NCBI RefSeq assembly: GCF_000004075.3
Contig: NC_026659.2
Location: forward strand, 3,658,001 to 3,722,000
Source: Cucumis sativus
Taxonomy: Eukaryota; Streptophyta; Magnoliopsida; Cucurbitales; Cucurbitaceae
DNA length: 64,000 bases
Direction of reading: 5' to 3'
Part shown: positions 48,183 to 60,971 of the stretch, piece after piece
Position numbering within the stretch: position 1 is the first letter of the stretch
How the letters are laid out: the number at the start of each line of letters is the position of its first letter
The notes under the pieces: model-generated
Database searches by the model: none
Told to the model about the DNA's origin: nothing
Seen by the model: the letters and a program-made list of their open reading frames with translations, nothing else
Position numbers and translations under genes: made by a program

Positions 48183-51100
48183 ATGACTGCACCAACATCG
48201 ATCCACTTGTTTCGTCAGAATCACACAGCGGTAACTGTTGCTTTCCACCAGTTTGTTCAGACTATCAATGGGGTTAATCAACCCAGTGGTGCTCAGAGGA
48301 GGATTCGTGTTGTTAAAAGTAAGAAGAATGTGAAGAAACCTAATGTTCTTGAGGTTTCTTCTCCTTCTACTGCTCCTAAAATCAGTGTCAGTACCAGTGG
48401 TTCGCTCGCCTCTGAAACGAAGGCACGACCGAAGCGAAGGGAACTGGAAGAAAAGAAGAAGAAGGATAGGGAGGTTAACGTGCAAGGGATTTATCAGAAT
48501 GGGGATCCTCTTGGGCGGAGAGAGCTGGGGAAGAGCGTGGTTCGGTGGATTGGGCTGGCCATGCGAGCTATGGCTTCCGATTTTGCTGCTGCGGAGGTTC
48601 AGGGAGATTTTCCTGAGCTCCAGCAGCGGATGGGACAGGGACTTACTTTTGTGATTCAAGCTCAGCCGTATTTGAATGCGGTGCCTATGCCTCTTGGACT
48701 TGAAGCTGTGTGTTTGAAAGCTTCTACTCATTATCCGACTCTATTTGACCATTTCCAGAGGGAGCTTAGGGACGTTCTTCAAGATCTCCAACGCCAATCG
48801 CTGTTTCTTGATTGGCGCGAAACTCAATCATGGAAGCTCCTCAAGAAGCTCGCTCATTCAGGTTGCTCTTCCACTCCCAAGTACAGCATCTGTGTTCTTT
48901 ACAAGAAAATGATGTTTTGTTAATCTGTTTTGGTAGAACTCGATTGGATTAATTCAGAAGTGTTTCTTTCTTTAGAATGGTTCCGAAAGTAAAGAATTAA
49001 ATTGAATTCGATTGAAACATTAAATAGTGTTCATATAACAAAAATTTCCATTTGAACTATACAGAACAGGATCAACGAGTTTTCAAACCGTGGTTCTTGA
49101 TGGACCCATAAAAGTATTTATTTATTAGTTAAATTAGGGACAAGTTGCGTGACTGGGAACTGACATGGTGCATTTGCAGTTCAGCACAAAGCTATAGCGC
49201 GTAAGATAAGCGAGCCCAAGGTTGTTCAAGGTGCTTTAGGCATGGACCTGAAGAAGGCCAAGGCTATACAGAACAGGATCGACGAGTTTGCAAACCGTAT
49301 GTCTGAATTACTTCGCATTGAGAGAGATTCTGAATTGGAGTTTACACAAGAGGAGTTGAATGCTGTTCCTACACCAGATGAGAGTTCAGATAATTCCAAA
49401 CCTATCGAGTTCTTAGTCAGCCATGGCCAAGCTCAGCAAGAACTCTGTGACACTATATGCAATTTGAATGCAGTTAGCACGTCTACAGGTCTATCTAATG
49501 ATTTCATTTTATAAAGGTGTTTCAAGTAATTTGTTTTCTTCAAATTTTGAGCTCAGCTCTATTTCAATCATTTATTCTCAAAAATGCTAAACAAGTTCTT
49601 ATCAAATTTTATTGATATTCAGGATTGGGGGGGATGCATTTGGTATTATTCAGGGTTGAAGGAAGCCATAGATTACCGCCTACAACCCTTTCACCGGGAG
49701 ATATGGTTTGTGTGAGAGTTTGCGATAGCAGGGGTGCTGGTGCAACTTCTTGCATGCAAGGGTTTGTGAACAATTTGGGGGATGATGGATGCAGCATCAC
49801 TGTAGCTCTAGAATCTCGTCATGGTGACCCTACCTTTTCTAAACTCTTTGGGAAAACTGTGCGTATTGATCGTATCCCAGGATTAGCTGATACTCTCACT
49901 TATGAGGTACTTGGCGTTTATTGCTTGATTCAATGAATAAACTTCTCCTGCATTGTTATCTTCATTTTTTATTTCATGAGATTTTGTTAAAGGAAAAATG
50001 TTATATCTGAACTAAGTTCATTTTCAGCGCAACTGTGAAGCATTGATGTTGCTTCAGAAAAATGGTTTGCACAAAAAGAATCCTTCTATTGCTGTAGTGG
50101 CTACATTATTTGGTGATAAAGAAGACATCAAGTGGATGGAAGATAATAACTTGATAGGTCTAGCTGATACCAACCTGGATGGCATAGTTTTCAATGGAGA
50201 TTTCGATGATTCACAAAAGAGCGCAATTTCACGTGCTTTGAATAAGAAGCGGCCCATATTGATAATCCAAGGGCCGCCTGGTACTGGAAAAACAGGTCTG
50301 CTAAAGGAGCTTATTGCACTTGCTGTTCAGCAAGGTGAAAGAGTGCTTGTAACTGCACCTACTAATGCAGCTGTTGACAACATGGTCGAAAAACTCTCGA
50401 ACATTGGGATAAACATTGTTAGGGTAGGAAATCCAGCACGGATATCTTCAAGTGTTGCGTCCAAGTCTTTGGCTGAAATTGTGAACTCTGAACTATCAAG
50501 TTTTAGAACAGATATTGAAAGGAAGAAGGCAGATTTAAGGAAAGACTTGAGACAATGTTTAAAGGATGACTCATTGGCTGCTGGCATACGCCAACTTCTG
50601 AAGCAGCTTGGGAAGTCATTGAAAAAGAAAGAGAAGGAAACTGTGAAGGAAGTACTCTCAAATGCCCAAGTTGTTCTTGCTACCAACACTGGAGCAGCTG
50701 ATCCTTTAATTCGGAAGTTGGAGAAATTTGATCTAGTTGTTATAGATGAGGCGGGCCAGGCAATTGAACCAGCTTGCTGGATTCCAATATTGCAGGGACG
50801 CCGTTGTATTCTAGCAGGCGATCAGTGCCAACTTGCTCCTGTGATTTTGTCTAGAAAAGCCTTGGAAGGTGGTCTTGGAGTGTCATTGCTGGAGCGAGCT
50901 GCAACCTTGCATGAGGGGGCTCTAACTACAATGTTAACAATACAATACAGAATGAACGATGCAATAGCTAGTTGGGCTTCAAAGGAAATGTATGATGGAA
51001 TATTGGAGTCCTCACCAACGGTCTCTTCTCATCTTCTTGTTAACTCTCCTTTTGTCAAGGTACATACTTCAAAACTGTAGTGCACTCTAGCATTTCTGTC

Positions 51101-54100
51101 TAGACATTCACGTTGGTGAAGGTTCTTTAGTTATATTTCTAAGAACATGATTCTGCTTTGTAAAAGATCTTCTGACATATCTTTTTTTACTAGTCTTTCA
51201 AGTAACTCATACAAATTTGTTAAGATTTGTACATTAGAGTCTATTTCGATTACATTGTCAAAAATTTTAGTTCCAAAAACGAGTCCAAAGACTTCTAAGT
51301 GATGGTCTTTTTGCTGTCTTCGTCTGTATTTGTTTCTACACTCAAAGAAGCTTTGCATGTCAATCTGGGATCAATCCTGGATATTTATCTTCTGTAGTTT
51401 TATATGGAGTTAATAATAACTACATTTTTATTATTGTATAACTAAATTTCACAAGCGTCCATGCTGTAAATCGACCTTTTCCTCTTTTCATTAGATCAAT
51501 GTAAAATGTTGTTTCCTTTAAAAAAACAAATTCAAAAGTCTCCATAAGTTGTCAAACATAGCGGTCCATGTTATTTTCACATCTTTTGAAAGCCTTGTCC
51601 GAGTGATACTTAGCCACTGTTATTCTACTTTGTATTGATGCAGCCAACATGGATAACTCAGTGCCCCTTGCTGTTGCTTGACACTAGAATGCCATACGGT
51701 AGTCTGTCAGTTGGCTGTGAAGAGCACTTAGATCCAGCTGGTACAGGCTCATTATATAATGAAGGCGAGGCAGATATTGTCGTGCAGCATGTCTGCTCAT
51801 TGATTTATTCTGGTAAATGTTATTTATGTCAACACATATAATATTATGCATTAGTGCCTATTATAGGGAGCTTAGGGAACCAAATGATTGCAAACAAGGT
51901 TTGGTGAATGGAAGTTGGGGAAGTTAAGATTAGTTCTCTCGGAAGTTTCGAATATTTGGGTGCCAAGAGAATGCACAGAAGATATTTTATTTTTGATATA
52001 CTATGTTTGGTATTAGATCTGAAAGCATCCATTTTCTGACACTGAAAATAACCAAGTATAAAGGGTCCCCTAATTCAATCTAAATATTGTTTAATGACAA
52101 CTATTTGTAGATTCAACTATCATGTATACAATATCAGGTTCCTCTTTCACCCACAAGTCTAAAGGATATGCTAGATTAATGACTAGCGTGTCAGAATTTT
52201 TTTTTAAAAAAAAGAAGAGATGACATGCAATTTTGCATGTCTGAAACGTGTGAGGCGCGTGTTGGTGTCGGACGGACACAGACACTCTCTCTAAAAAAAG
52301 AGTGTCCGTGCTTCATGGACACTAACTGACGGGTAATTCTCCTCCCATATTTGGATGCTTGCTATCCTTGCACGAGATTCGGTGTTCATGCAAGGATAAC
52401 TTCAACTTGAGCTCTATATTTATCACTGGTAGTCTATTGGTTGTGGAAATGAGTGCACCATCTGAGATTTCACAACTTCATCCATCAACGCATGCTTCTT
52501 GGAAACATTTAGGTCATTAGATATAATTGTTTATTTCTTGTTTTAGTAAGCATTTATGGTGTTTAAATAGCTTTAATTTTTCTGTACCTTCATCTTGGAT
52601 GAAGACAAGTTATTGGCATTTATCTATTGTAAATTTGGTCACAGGTGTCAGCCCAAGAGCAATCGCAGTGCAATCTCCTTATGTTGCTCAGGTACAGCTA
52701 TTGAGGAACAGGCTTGATGAAATTCCTGAATCTGCTGGTATTGAGGTAGCGACTATTGATAGCTTCCAAGGCCGAGAGGCGGATGCGGTGATCATATCAA
52801 TGGTAAGATACACTTGATTCGGATTTAGGAGCTATGAAATTAAATTCAGCCAGTGAGTTCTGGAAGCCCCATTATGATTACTGAGGGAGAGTAAAGCAGA
52901 CCTAGAGGAAAAGGATCCCCCAACTCCAAAGTCCAGTTCTATCTGCCTCCCTTTCTATCTGAATTCTTTCAAGTTTTTTTCACAAAGGGATGTCCAATTT
53001 TCTACCTCCAAGTAAAAAATAAAAAAGAACCTCTTCTAATCTCGAGGTCCCATGTCTGTCGGTCCCAGTTTCAACAATCTACTATATTGGCTTCTTTCTT
53101 TGTCGAAGGGGAGTGAATATCTGGAAATTTCTCATTTAAAAGCCTTGAATTTGCCCAAACATCCTCCCAGAAAGAGGGTTTTACTTCCTTTTCCCATCAT
53201 AAACTTCGTAAGCCTGAAGAGCAACTCTTTGTCTTTACTTTCACTAACCCACTCTTCGTCCAGTTTTTCTTTTATCCTGTTTGGTCATCCATGATCCACC
53301 CGTTTGAGTCAACCATAAATCACTACAATCACTTTCCCCCACAAAAAAACTTATTTCTTGAGTGAATCTCCAACGTCATTTCATCAACGATGGAATACTT
53401 CTTATACGAAAGGAACCCATCCCAAGCCCATCAACGACCAAAGGAAGCGAGGTCATCTTCCAATTAACCAAGTTTCTGCCTGGTTAGTAGTTTCCACCAC
53501 TTTGAACGAAGTCCCTCGTTAACTATGGTTTTGGTAGTTTGAACATGGCTTTAAGAAAGAAAAAGGGTGGATAAGGTTGGTTGTGCAATACAGCTTGAAT
53601 TGAAGTTAATTTGGCCGCCTTTAGAATGGAAAAGAACCTGCCACTTGTCTAATTGTGTTTTTAGCTCATCAACCAATGGCTCCCAAAAGGCGCATCACCT
53701 TTGATTCCTCCCAACACTCCCAAGAGGGAAGCCAAGATAAACTGGAGGAGTATCCATTTTGCACCCAAGATTATTAGCCTGCTCAATCACCACCGAATTG
53801 TCGACAGTAATGCCAACATTCTTTTGCTATAAGAAACAGAGATATAATTATGCAGGAACCCCCTCCCTTAATGGCAACATTAATGCCAATCACACTCCCA
53901 TCCTAGTTAGTGCCACATGGGTCCAGCATTATATTTCTTATCCTCCTAATTCCCTTACATAGCAATTCCAAACAATGAAATCTTGAATCTCATCTAAAGA
54001 GGTTCGTCTGTTAATTCATGATTGGATAATGTTCCATTCAAACCTTTCTTTCCCTTGCTGCACCAGTCGACAAGTTCTAAAATGGAAGCTTAAAGCTTGG

Positions 54101-54711
54101 TAGAATGAATGACGATAGGGTGAAATTTTGAGAGGACACTTGGCTTCATCCATCTCCTTCGTGCATATAACTAGCAAAATTCTATGCCACTGCTTGATCT
54201 AAACGATGAACTGTTTGTGACTGCTGGAAAAAAAGTGAAGGATCTCAACCGGAAACCCTAAGCTAATGGATGTTTGTTTGATCGGTTTATTATAAGGAGG
54301 CTTCTCCACATTTTGCAGGCTACCATGTCATTCTTTTGACAAAATATATTTATGGCAAAATGCTGTCTTGATTTTGATATTTATAAAATGTAATGTAGGA
54401 TCATTCAAGATGTCAATACTGCATTTACAATGGAAAGTTCATATGATGTTGTCTACTTATTTTATCAGGTAAGGTCAAACAATCTCGGAGCTGTTGGATT
54501 TTTGGGAGACAGTCGGCGGATGAATGTGGCCATAACAAGGGCAAGAAAACATGTAGCACTAGTCTGCGATAGCTCGACGATATGTCAAAACACATTCTTG
54601 GCGAGGCTATTACGACATATACGTTATTTTGGAAGAGTGAAGCATGCCGAACCAGGTAGTTTTGGAGGATCTGGTCTTGGAATGAATCCAATGTTGCCAT
54701 CCATCAACTAG
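48183..54711 (+). CDS. SMUBP2/IGHMBP2-type SF1B helicase (AAA ATPase fold)
   Basis: Seven exons encode 957 aa: 48183-48861, 49180-49488, 49623-49906, 50028-51059, 51644-51812, 52645-52802, 54469-54711. All junctions are GT-AG and phases agree. A basic N-terminus and helical domain come first, then a beta-barrel-like segment (LSPGDMVCVRVCDSRGAGAT), Q487 of the Q motif (FDDSQKSAI), Walker A GPPGTGKT (506-513), motif Ia TAPTNAAVDN, DEAG (664-667), motif III GDQCQLAP, motif IV QYRM, motif V TIDSFQGREAD and motif VI MNVAITRARKH. This is the UPF1-like SF1B helicase family, 5'-to-3' on RNA or DNA; length matches Arabidopsis At5g35970 (961 aa). The R3H and zinc-finger domains of animal IGHMBP2 are absent. 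Substrate and compartment are not established. Intron 6 (1.67 kb) carries a LINE remnant. Confidence 0.93.
52180..52335 (+). mobile_element. Palindrome-rich MITE-like remnant in helicase intron 5
   Basis: A perfect hairpin GACATGCAA-TT-TTGCATGTC occupies 52222-52241. A second stem pairs GACACTCT (52281-52288) with AGAGTGTC (52299-52306), beside repeated GTGTC/GGACAC motifs and GTCCGTGCTTCATGGACAC. GTGTCCGTG-CTTCAT blocks recur in many plant genomes as non-autonomous transposon remnants. Confidence 0.45.
53040..53960 (-). mobile_element. LINE reverse-transcriptase fragment in helicase intron 6
   Basis: Minus-strand frames read NVGITVDNSVVIEQANNLGC, KMDTPPVYLGFPLGSVGRN, then FWEPLVDELKTQLDKWQVLF, HSKGGQINFNSSCIAQP and, further on, PSFWEDVWANSRLLNEKFPD. 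These are consecutive post-catalytic RT blocks of plant LINE ORF2 (YLGxPLG; LDKWK; FWEDxW). Stops and frameshifts show that it is inactive. It is antisense to the host gene and explains the size of this intron. Confidence 0.7.
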
Positions 54712-56815
54712 GGAATTATTTGGCAGTTGAAGCTTGCTTTCAAACCCAGGAAAGATGCATTGTGTTAATATTTGATTGTTGTCTTCTTCATCCTCTTCCT
54801 CGGTTCCATGTAGGCATGTACAGCATTCCTTTCGCCTTAGTAAAGAAAACCAATGAAAACTATTGTGCATTGATAAATTGTATATAAATTTTGAGATTAT
54901 AATCACACACATTCTTATAGAAACATTGAAGTTTGGGGAGATTAACCCCATGATGTACTCAGTAATGGGACATTACATTGATCCAAGATGTTTTATTTTA
55001 TAATCAGATTGTTAGCAGATTGGATTACAAGTTATGTGTGGTTGATGACTCAAATTTAAATTCCATTTTATGATTGATAGTAGTAGGAATAATAATGGTA
55101 CGTTTGAAAGTGTGCATAGGGAGCTAAAACGAGTAAAAACAAAGTTGAAGGAGTGCAGAAAAAAGAAGGCTTATATAGCCTCTGGCTTACAGCACCGCAA
55201 CGCCTCATTGTGCTACATGTAACACTGTAAGGAAGTAGCAGCTTTTAACACTTAAAGCATACAACACCACGACACTCTGAAATTTGTTCGGCTATAGCGC
55301 TAATAATACTCTAAAGTTTGTTTGTGCGACAATTTTCATCAGCATCGTTTAGAGCGTTGCGACGTCGTTGCATTTATTTGAAAACATGTTATTACCGCTT
55401 AGGTCCATTATATTCTCTCATCGTTTGAACATGAGAGGTTAAGATACTAATTTATAGCTTGGGATATTAAGGTTTTCATTCTATTTCATTGCATTTGTGA
55501 AGATTGGAACTAAACTAATAGAATTTGTGAAGATTGAAACTAAACTATTGTATTGTTGGATCTCAATTCTATTTTGAATAGATTTTAATTCAATTGTGCG
55601 ATGCTTGAAGACATGTGACGTTGTTTTCCGTTCATGTGCAAATTACTTATGAATTGTGTATGATATTTATGAAGCAATAAATTACATTAGCTTGTTAATT
55701 AAGCTAGGTTGCATTGGTAAATGTGTAGAAGTTAATTATTCACCCTAACGTTATCTAGATCTTAACCGATCTTAACGCAATTGGTTTGATTTGAACTTGC
55801 ATGCTTTTTCATCTTTTTCAATTACACTAGTTTGACATTAAGTATGATTTAGTTAGCTTCTCTAACTGAAGGTGTAGACAATGAACTTTATTAAGAACAT
55901 TTGAATAGAGTGAACCCAGTCCATCCAAACCAGGTTCTTTTAATTATTGAATCCCAACTAATTTACTTTTCGAACAAGTTTACCTTATTCACAATTGAAC
56001 CAATCTCAACCCTCTTGGCTACTCTCATGTTGGAAATTGTTTAGTAAAGAAATTCACATGCTTCCTATGCAAGATTGGGTCTTGCCACTAAGATAAGCTC
56101 ATATGGATAATTGATAAACTAATTGGTCCAAATTTGGACGACAAAATCCATCATATCACTTAGCAAAAAAAGATGCTTAGATTGATTTTCTCTTCGAAAA
56201 TGCTCTTACCTCTCCTCCCACCAACCCCTAACTGTCATACCTTCAATTGGTGTATTTTTCTACTAGCGACTGCCAAAGATTATTAACTGCTTGAATATAG
56301 ACGATGGCCGCAAGAAAAATCATGATGATAAGATGTACGACTAAAATTCCCTTGCAATCATGTTTACGGTTCTCAAATTCAATTTCAAATGTTCAACTCT
56401 TATTAACAGCTTTTCCCATAAACGTCATGCTAAACCAAATAAAATTCAATCATATATTAATTGATGTTTAATTCAATTTAATCAACCTTGGTTTATTAAA
56501 CCAAACTATTTGGTTTTTTCATTTTCATTTTTTTGGAAAACTTAGTATTTTCTTACTGTTATTTTACAAATGATTTTTCATCTTTTTGAAGAAGAGGTGT
56601 AATTCATAACCAATGTTCAAAAACCAAAACAAGTTTGTAAAAACTAGTTTATTCAGTTTTATGGACTTCAAAAACATCCCCAACAAAGTAGATAACAAAG
56701 TTTAAAAAGAAAAAACTCAATAAAAAACTCAAAAGGGGTAGTGAGGTTCATAAACTTAATTTATTTTTACATGAGATGGGAAGGTGACAAAGGGGGTTAC
56801 TTTTTTCTTTCCTAT
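54712..56815. other. Intergenic; helicase 3' UTR and eroded repeat
   Basis: The first 200-250 bases should be the helicase 3' UTR. At 55080-55380 a GC-richer patch with repeated GCACCGCAACGC and GCGTTGCGACG-like words suggests retrotransposon sequence. A 29-30 base direct repeat (TTTGTGAAGATTGRAACTAA) lies at about 55493 and 55525. No gene. Confidence 0.45.
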
Positions 56816-57325
56816 GGAAGGTGAAAATTTCAGAGATAGAGTTCTCCATTTGCCAGGTTATTCATAGAAGAGTTAACATTCTTGATTGTCTTTCAAGAAG
56901 GTTGACTTGTTTGGTTGGGACATTTTGCTGCTTCCTTTGTTGGAGACTCGAGGAAGACTTGGATAATATCCTTTGGAGCTATAACTTGTCTGGCCTGTTC
57001 GGAGTTACTTCTTTGAGGTATTTGGTTTTTTAGGTAGCCCGACACAGAGATTAAACTGAAATGATCAAGGAAATATTTCTACATCTGTTGTTTTAGGAGA
57101 TGAGGATCTGGTGGCAAGTCAAAGAAGGCTTTGTCTTGGGGTTTTAAGGAAAATAGAGACAATAGAACCGTTAGAGAAATGGACAGGGACTGTGATCCTA
57201 GTGTTGGGACCCTTGTTAGGATCTATTTCTCTTTGGACCTCGATGGCAAAAAAAATTTCTTTTTTCTTTTTTGTAATTATTTGTTAGGTCTTATTTTGCT
57301 TGAAAGTGACTGAGTCACGTACGTC
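56816..57325 (+). mobile_element. Decayed LINE ORF2 C-terminal fragment
   Basis: Frames read CQVIHRRVNILDCLSRRLTC, LVGTFCCFLCWRLEEDLDNI, LWSYNLSGLFG and, after frameshifts, ENRDNRTVREMDRD and CNYLLGLILLESD. This is the same segment as in the 0.6-1.6 kb and 45.7 kb fragments (EEDLxxIxW; NNRV; NYSLG), so all three derive from one LINE lineage. It ends about 350 bases from the BOLA4 stop codon. Confidence 0.6.
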
Positions 57326-57669
57326 CATGAGAAAAAGAACAGGAAATAGACTAGTGCATGCAACGGGGAAAAAAGGTTTAAATTTAGAATATTTAGAGCT
57401 CTAGAACAGAGGGTTCCCAAACTGGTAATATGATTTGGTTAAGAATGACATTTTAAGTTCTCAAGCCAGATGTTGGGTGTTCCAAAAAGGGGAGGGGGTG
57501 GAACCCATGCAAAAAAGGGCAAGCTGATTCCTTGACCATCAGTTATGAATGTAAGATCAAAGATAAAAACTTTTACCATTAATCAACAGGTGAAAAGAAA
57601 TAATATGAGCACACTTTTTTGCAAGAAATTTATTGGCAAAGACAAGAAGGTTTGGACAAACTTTGAGAG

Positions 57670-60600
57670 TTATGAATTCTGAGCTGCTGCTTCCGCAGGT
57701 GTTCTGGTGGTCATTTGATCAACTGCATGTACTGTGCTTTGTAGCTCCTCCCAAATAGCTTTGTACACCATCCTCTGCCTATTCACAGCCGTCTGTCCCT
57801 CAAAGGCTGAAGAAACAACATCAATGCTGCAACAAAAATTAACTTAACTAAGTACTAAATTCATCTTGACTTGTCCTTTGGATATGGCCAATGAAGCCAA
57901 TTATACTTCAATGTAACATGCAAACTACAGGAAACTCCCCAATCAACGTGCATCTCCAACGAACTTTGCCAAGTAGGAAAAACAGAGATAAAGACATTTA
58001 ATCAATTTATTAGGGAATTACGTTGGAGGTTCAGTATCAATATTTTTAATTCAACAATATACGGAGGTAGAGATTCAATTCTCTCACCTTTTGATTGCAA
58101 AATAAATTTGAACTAGTTGAGCTTGGAGACATCAATCGTTTACAAGAATGAGAAGACTTCATAGCGAACCCATGGGACATAAACTGCGCTTTGGCAAGAA
58201 ACAGATGCCAAAAGGGTAGTTGAAGATAAGCCTATCCATCTCCAATAGGAATGGTATAAGGGTGTAAGAGGAATCTTAAGGGTACGTTAGTAATTAGCTA
58301 TAGGAGTTAGTTATGGAATTTGGTTATAAATAGAAGGATGGAGAACAGGGAAAATCGGTATTATCTTGGTGAATCAATTACGACATTAGAGAGGTCTCAA
58401 GAGAGGAGGGTTCAAGTACCTCAAATTATTTGCTTATCTTGTAAGTTTAAGTCATTTACTGTCATTTAAATAATTTGATTGTGTTTTGGTTGCTATCAAT
58501 TTCTCTTCCATACAAAGTGGAAACCAAATTTCTTTTTGCTAGATAATATATACATTTAACAGACAAAATATGTACATATTTACCCCGCAAGACAATTAAA
58601 CGGGTCCCCAACTTTTTATGATAGGAACAAAAAAGTGTTCCTCGGGAGATGTAGTTCTTAGGAGGATGTATATGGATACGACTGTTCAAACATCCCTCTT
58701 GGAGCTCTCAACTTTTAAAAAATGGGGGGGAAGAGAGAGGGGGAGAGAGGCTAATGCTCAAAATAACATGACACAAATAAAAAATAATAATACAGCTTAA
58801 CAAAACATAAGACCAATTCCCTAAAAAATAAATGTGTTCCAATTTAAATTCTGGAGAAATCAAGCTTCTTAAACTAAGCAACCATAAAAAGGAATTATAG
58901 AGAAAAGCCCTCACCTCACATGTCGTCCATCCCCATAAGCATCTTTTACTGAGACGGATTGTGCATCTAGTTGTTCCTTAATCTGGATGAAGAAATTTGC
59001 AAAGTCAACACGATAAACAAAAATTTAATCATCTTGAAATAGAAACCGACTCTAGAAAGAAATAACAATTCCCATTCAAATATACTTTACCAGACTAATT
59101 TCAATAAATATCCAAGACAAGGATTGCACAGCTTTTGTTTTCTAACTATAAATGATGAATTGAAAACAATGTTCTCTCTTCTCTTTTCCACCTCTCTCCC
59201 CCTTCTCACCGGAGCTATCTGCCAACCATGATTCTGTTGACAGTAACTACTTCATTCTCCCAACATGACTTCCCCATAGCCACGCACAACAATGGACATT
59301 GAAAGAAAGTTTTTCTTTTGTTGGAATTGACAAAGAGCTCGTGACTCCCAAGTCAAAATCACATAATCAACCAAGGACAATCATCACGATAATTCCCCTT
59401 GAAAAGAAAATCCTATGATCTCTGATAATTTCCCCATTTCCCTTCTTCATACACCATAAACTCATGACCTTTTTTTCTGCTCTTCTTCCTTCTTCCATTT
59501 CTCTTCTTCTAAAGAAACACAAAAAAGAAAAAAATACTCTCTTTTTGGTCTTTCTAAAAAATGGTTGTTTCCAATATTATCAACGACGTCGAATTTATGA
59601 TATGCTCGTTCACATTGTTCTTGATCTCTTCACGGCATGCAAATTAAACCCACTCTTTATTTCTTCTCTTTCTTTGATCTTCATTTAGAATCACTACTTC
59701 ATTTTCTACCTACCTCCTATTGAGGGGGTAAAAAATACGAAGTGGGTTCTCTTAGAAACTCTAAAAGATGAGATCTTTCTTCCACCTATGACAAAAGGCT
59801 TCAATCTTTTAAAAGATTTCTTTATTTCTCCTTCTTTTTTGTGCTTTCCTTGATTTTTTTAATTTTCCTTTTTTACTGGATTTCTTCTCATAATCATCAT
59901 CCAATAATACCACTACTTATACCACCACCTCAGCGCTGCCAGTTGTTTCGGTTGTCCACCACCATCTCAAGCTGGTACAAGAACCAAAAACGGTGAGATT
60001 GGAATGCATTCTATCAAAACCTTCACACCCACCACCTGCTATTGGCTTGGCAGATGTCAGTGGCACTCAAGTGCTGGATTTTCTACTCATGGCAGGTGCT
60101 GGTCTCTTCCTAGTAGCGATTAAGTGTGCAGATCTATCTGTATTTCATTGAAGGGAAAATCCTTTTCTTTGGAGAAATGAATTGATTTTCTTATCAAGTA
60201 TGCCATCAGTTTCTGCGTATGCCACTACGCACAGGCGACCTCGGGATGAATTAGTCAACCAGCTGTGGTCGTGGCCCTTCTAATAACATGGCACCGGTAA
60301 GAACTAAACAACTAGGTGGATAATATATTGGAGCGAGAAAAACAAAGCTACATCCGTTTTACAAACAAATACACATTTGCAGAAAAGAAACTGAAAATAA
60401 GTTGGATAGCAGACATGTTAAAACGAAAACATAAGATAAGAAAGAATCATCTCATAAAATCGGCTTTAAGGTCTTTATCCCGAGCTACTAAGAACGTTTC
60501 TAAACTAAAATCAACTGGGAGATTCCATTCCTCTTAAATTAGCTCATTAACTTGCCCTAATTTCCCCCAAAAAAGCAACGCACTTATTTGCTCAAATAAA

Positions 60601-60971
60601 CGAAAACGTAGAAAACTATAAACCTAAAACGATAAAGAAACCATAGATTAAACAAAAAGCACCTTGTTCTCCATTGACTGCATGAGCGGGGAATCAATAG
60701 ATCCAGATTCATTCACTTGAGTGGCTCTAATGCTCAAGTTCCGACTCGAACCCCATTTTGGAAATGTTCCATTGGCACGGCTATACTTCGCAACATTACT
60801 GCTCTTACTACGGAGGCCGGTGGTGGACGTTGAGATAATTACAGCGACAACGGCGGGGGTGCACACACAATTGGAAGTGACTTGGCGGGAGACAACCGAA
60901 AAAGGTCGGTTGCGGGGAAGGAATATTGGAAGAACCCGACGGAACGCAACTTGAGGAACCTTAATCATCAT
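57670..60971 (-). CDS. BOLA4: BolA-like protein, BOLA4 type (chloroplast/mitochondrion)
   Basis: Three exons encode 177 aa: 60663-60971, 58915-58982 and 57670-57826, all GT-AG and in phase. ATG at 60971 gives [20 protein letters not shown]; residues 1 to about 85 are basic and Ser/Val-rich with no acidic run, an organellar targeting sequence. The BolA domain starts at about [20 protein letters not shown] and continues [20 protein letters not shown], then [20 protein letters not shown]. The end, [15 protein letters not shown], is a BOLA4-like tail. BolA proteins partner monothiol glutaredoxins and tune Fe-S cluster trafficking and redox signalling. The usual RHR before the final helix is RQR here, so the C-terminal conserved histidine is absent; I recall the same in other plant BOLA4 proteins. 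Length equals Arabidopsis BOLA4 (177 aa). Confidence 0.9.
58130..58450 (+). mobile_element. LTR-like fragment in BOLA4 intron 2
   Basis: A block with GGAGTTAGTTATGG, the TATA-like GGTTATAAATAGAAGG (about 58321-58336), then GAGAGGAGGGTTCAAGTACC and CTTATCTTG has the U3-R-U5 look of a plant LTR. No second LTR or internal coding region is present, so at most it is a solo or partial LTR. Ends are not resolved. Confidence 0.4.
58983..60662. other. BOLA4 intron 1
   Basis: A 1.7-kb intron between the transit-peptide exon and the first BolA exon. It contains T/C-rich stretches (59160-59900) and a (CCA)-rich patch near 59920-60060. No independent gene is supported. Confidence 0.6.

Noticed and set aside
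48117..48731. 204-codon minus-strand frame opposite helicase exon 1
   Set aside because: It is the antisense shadow of a well-supported coding exon.
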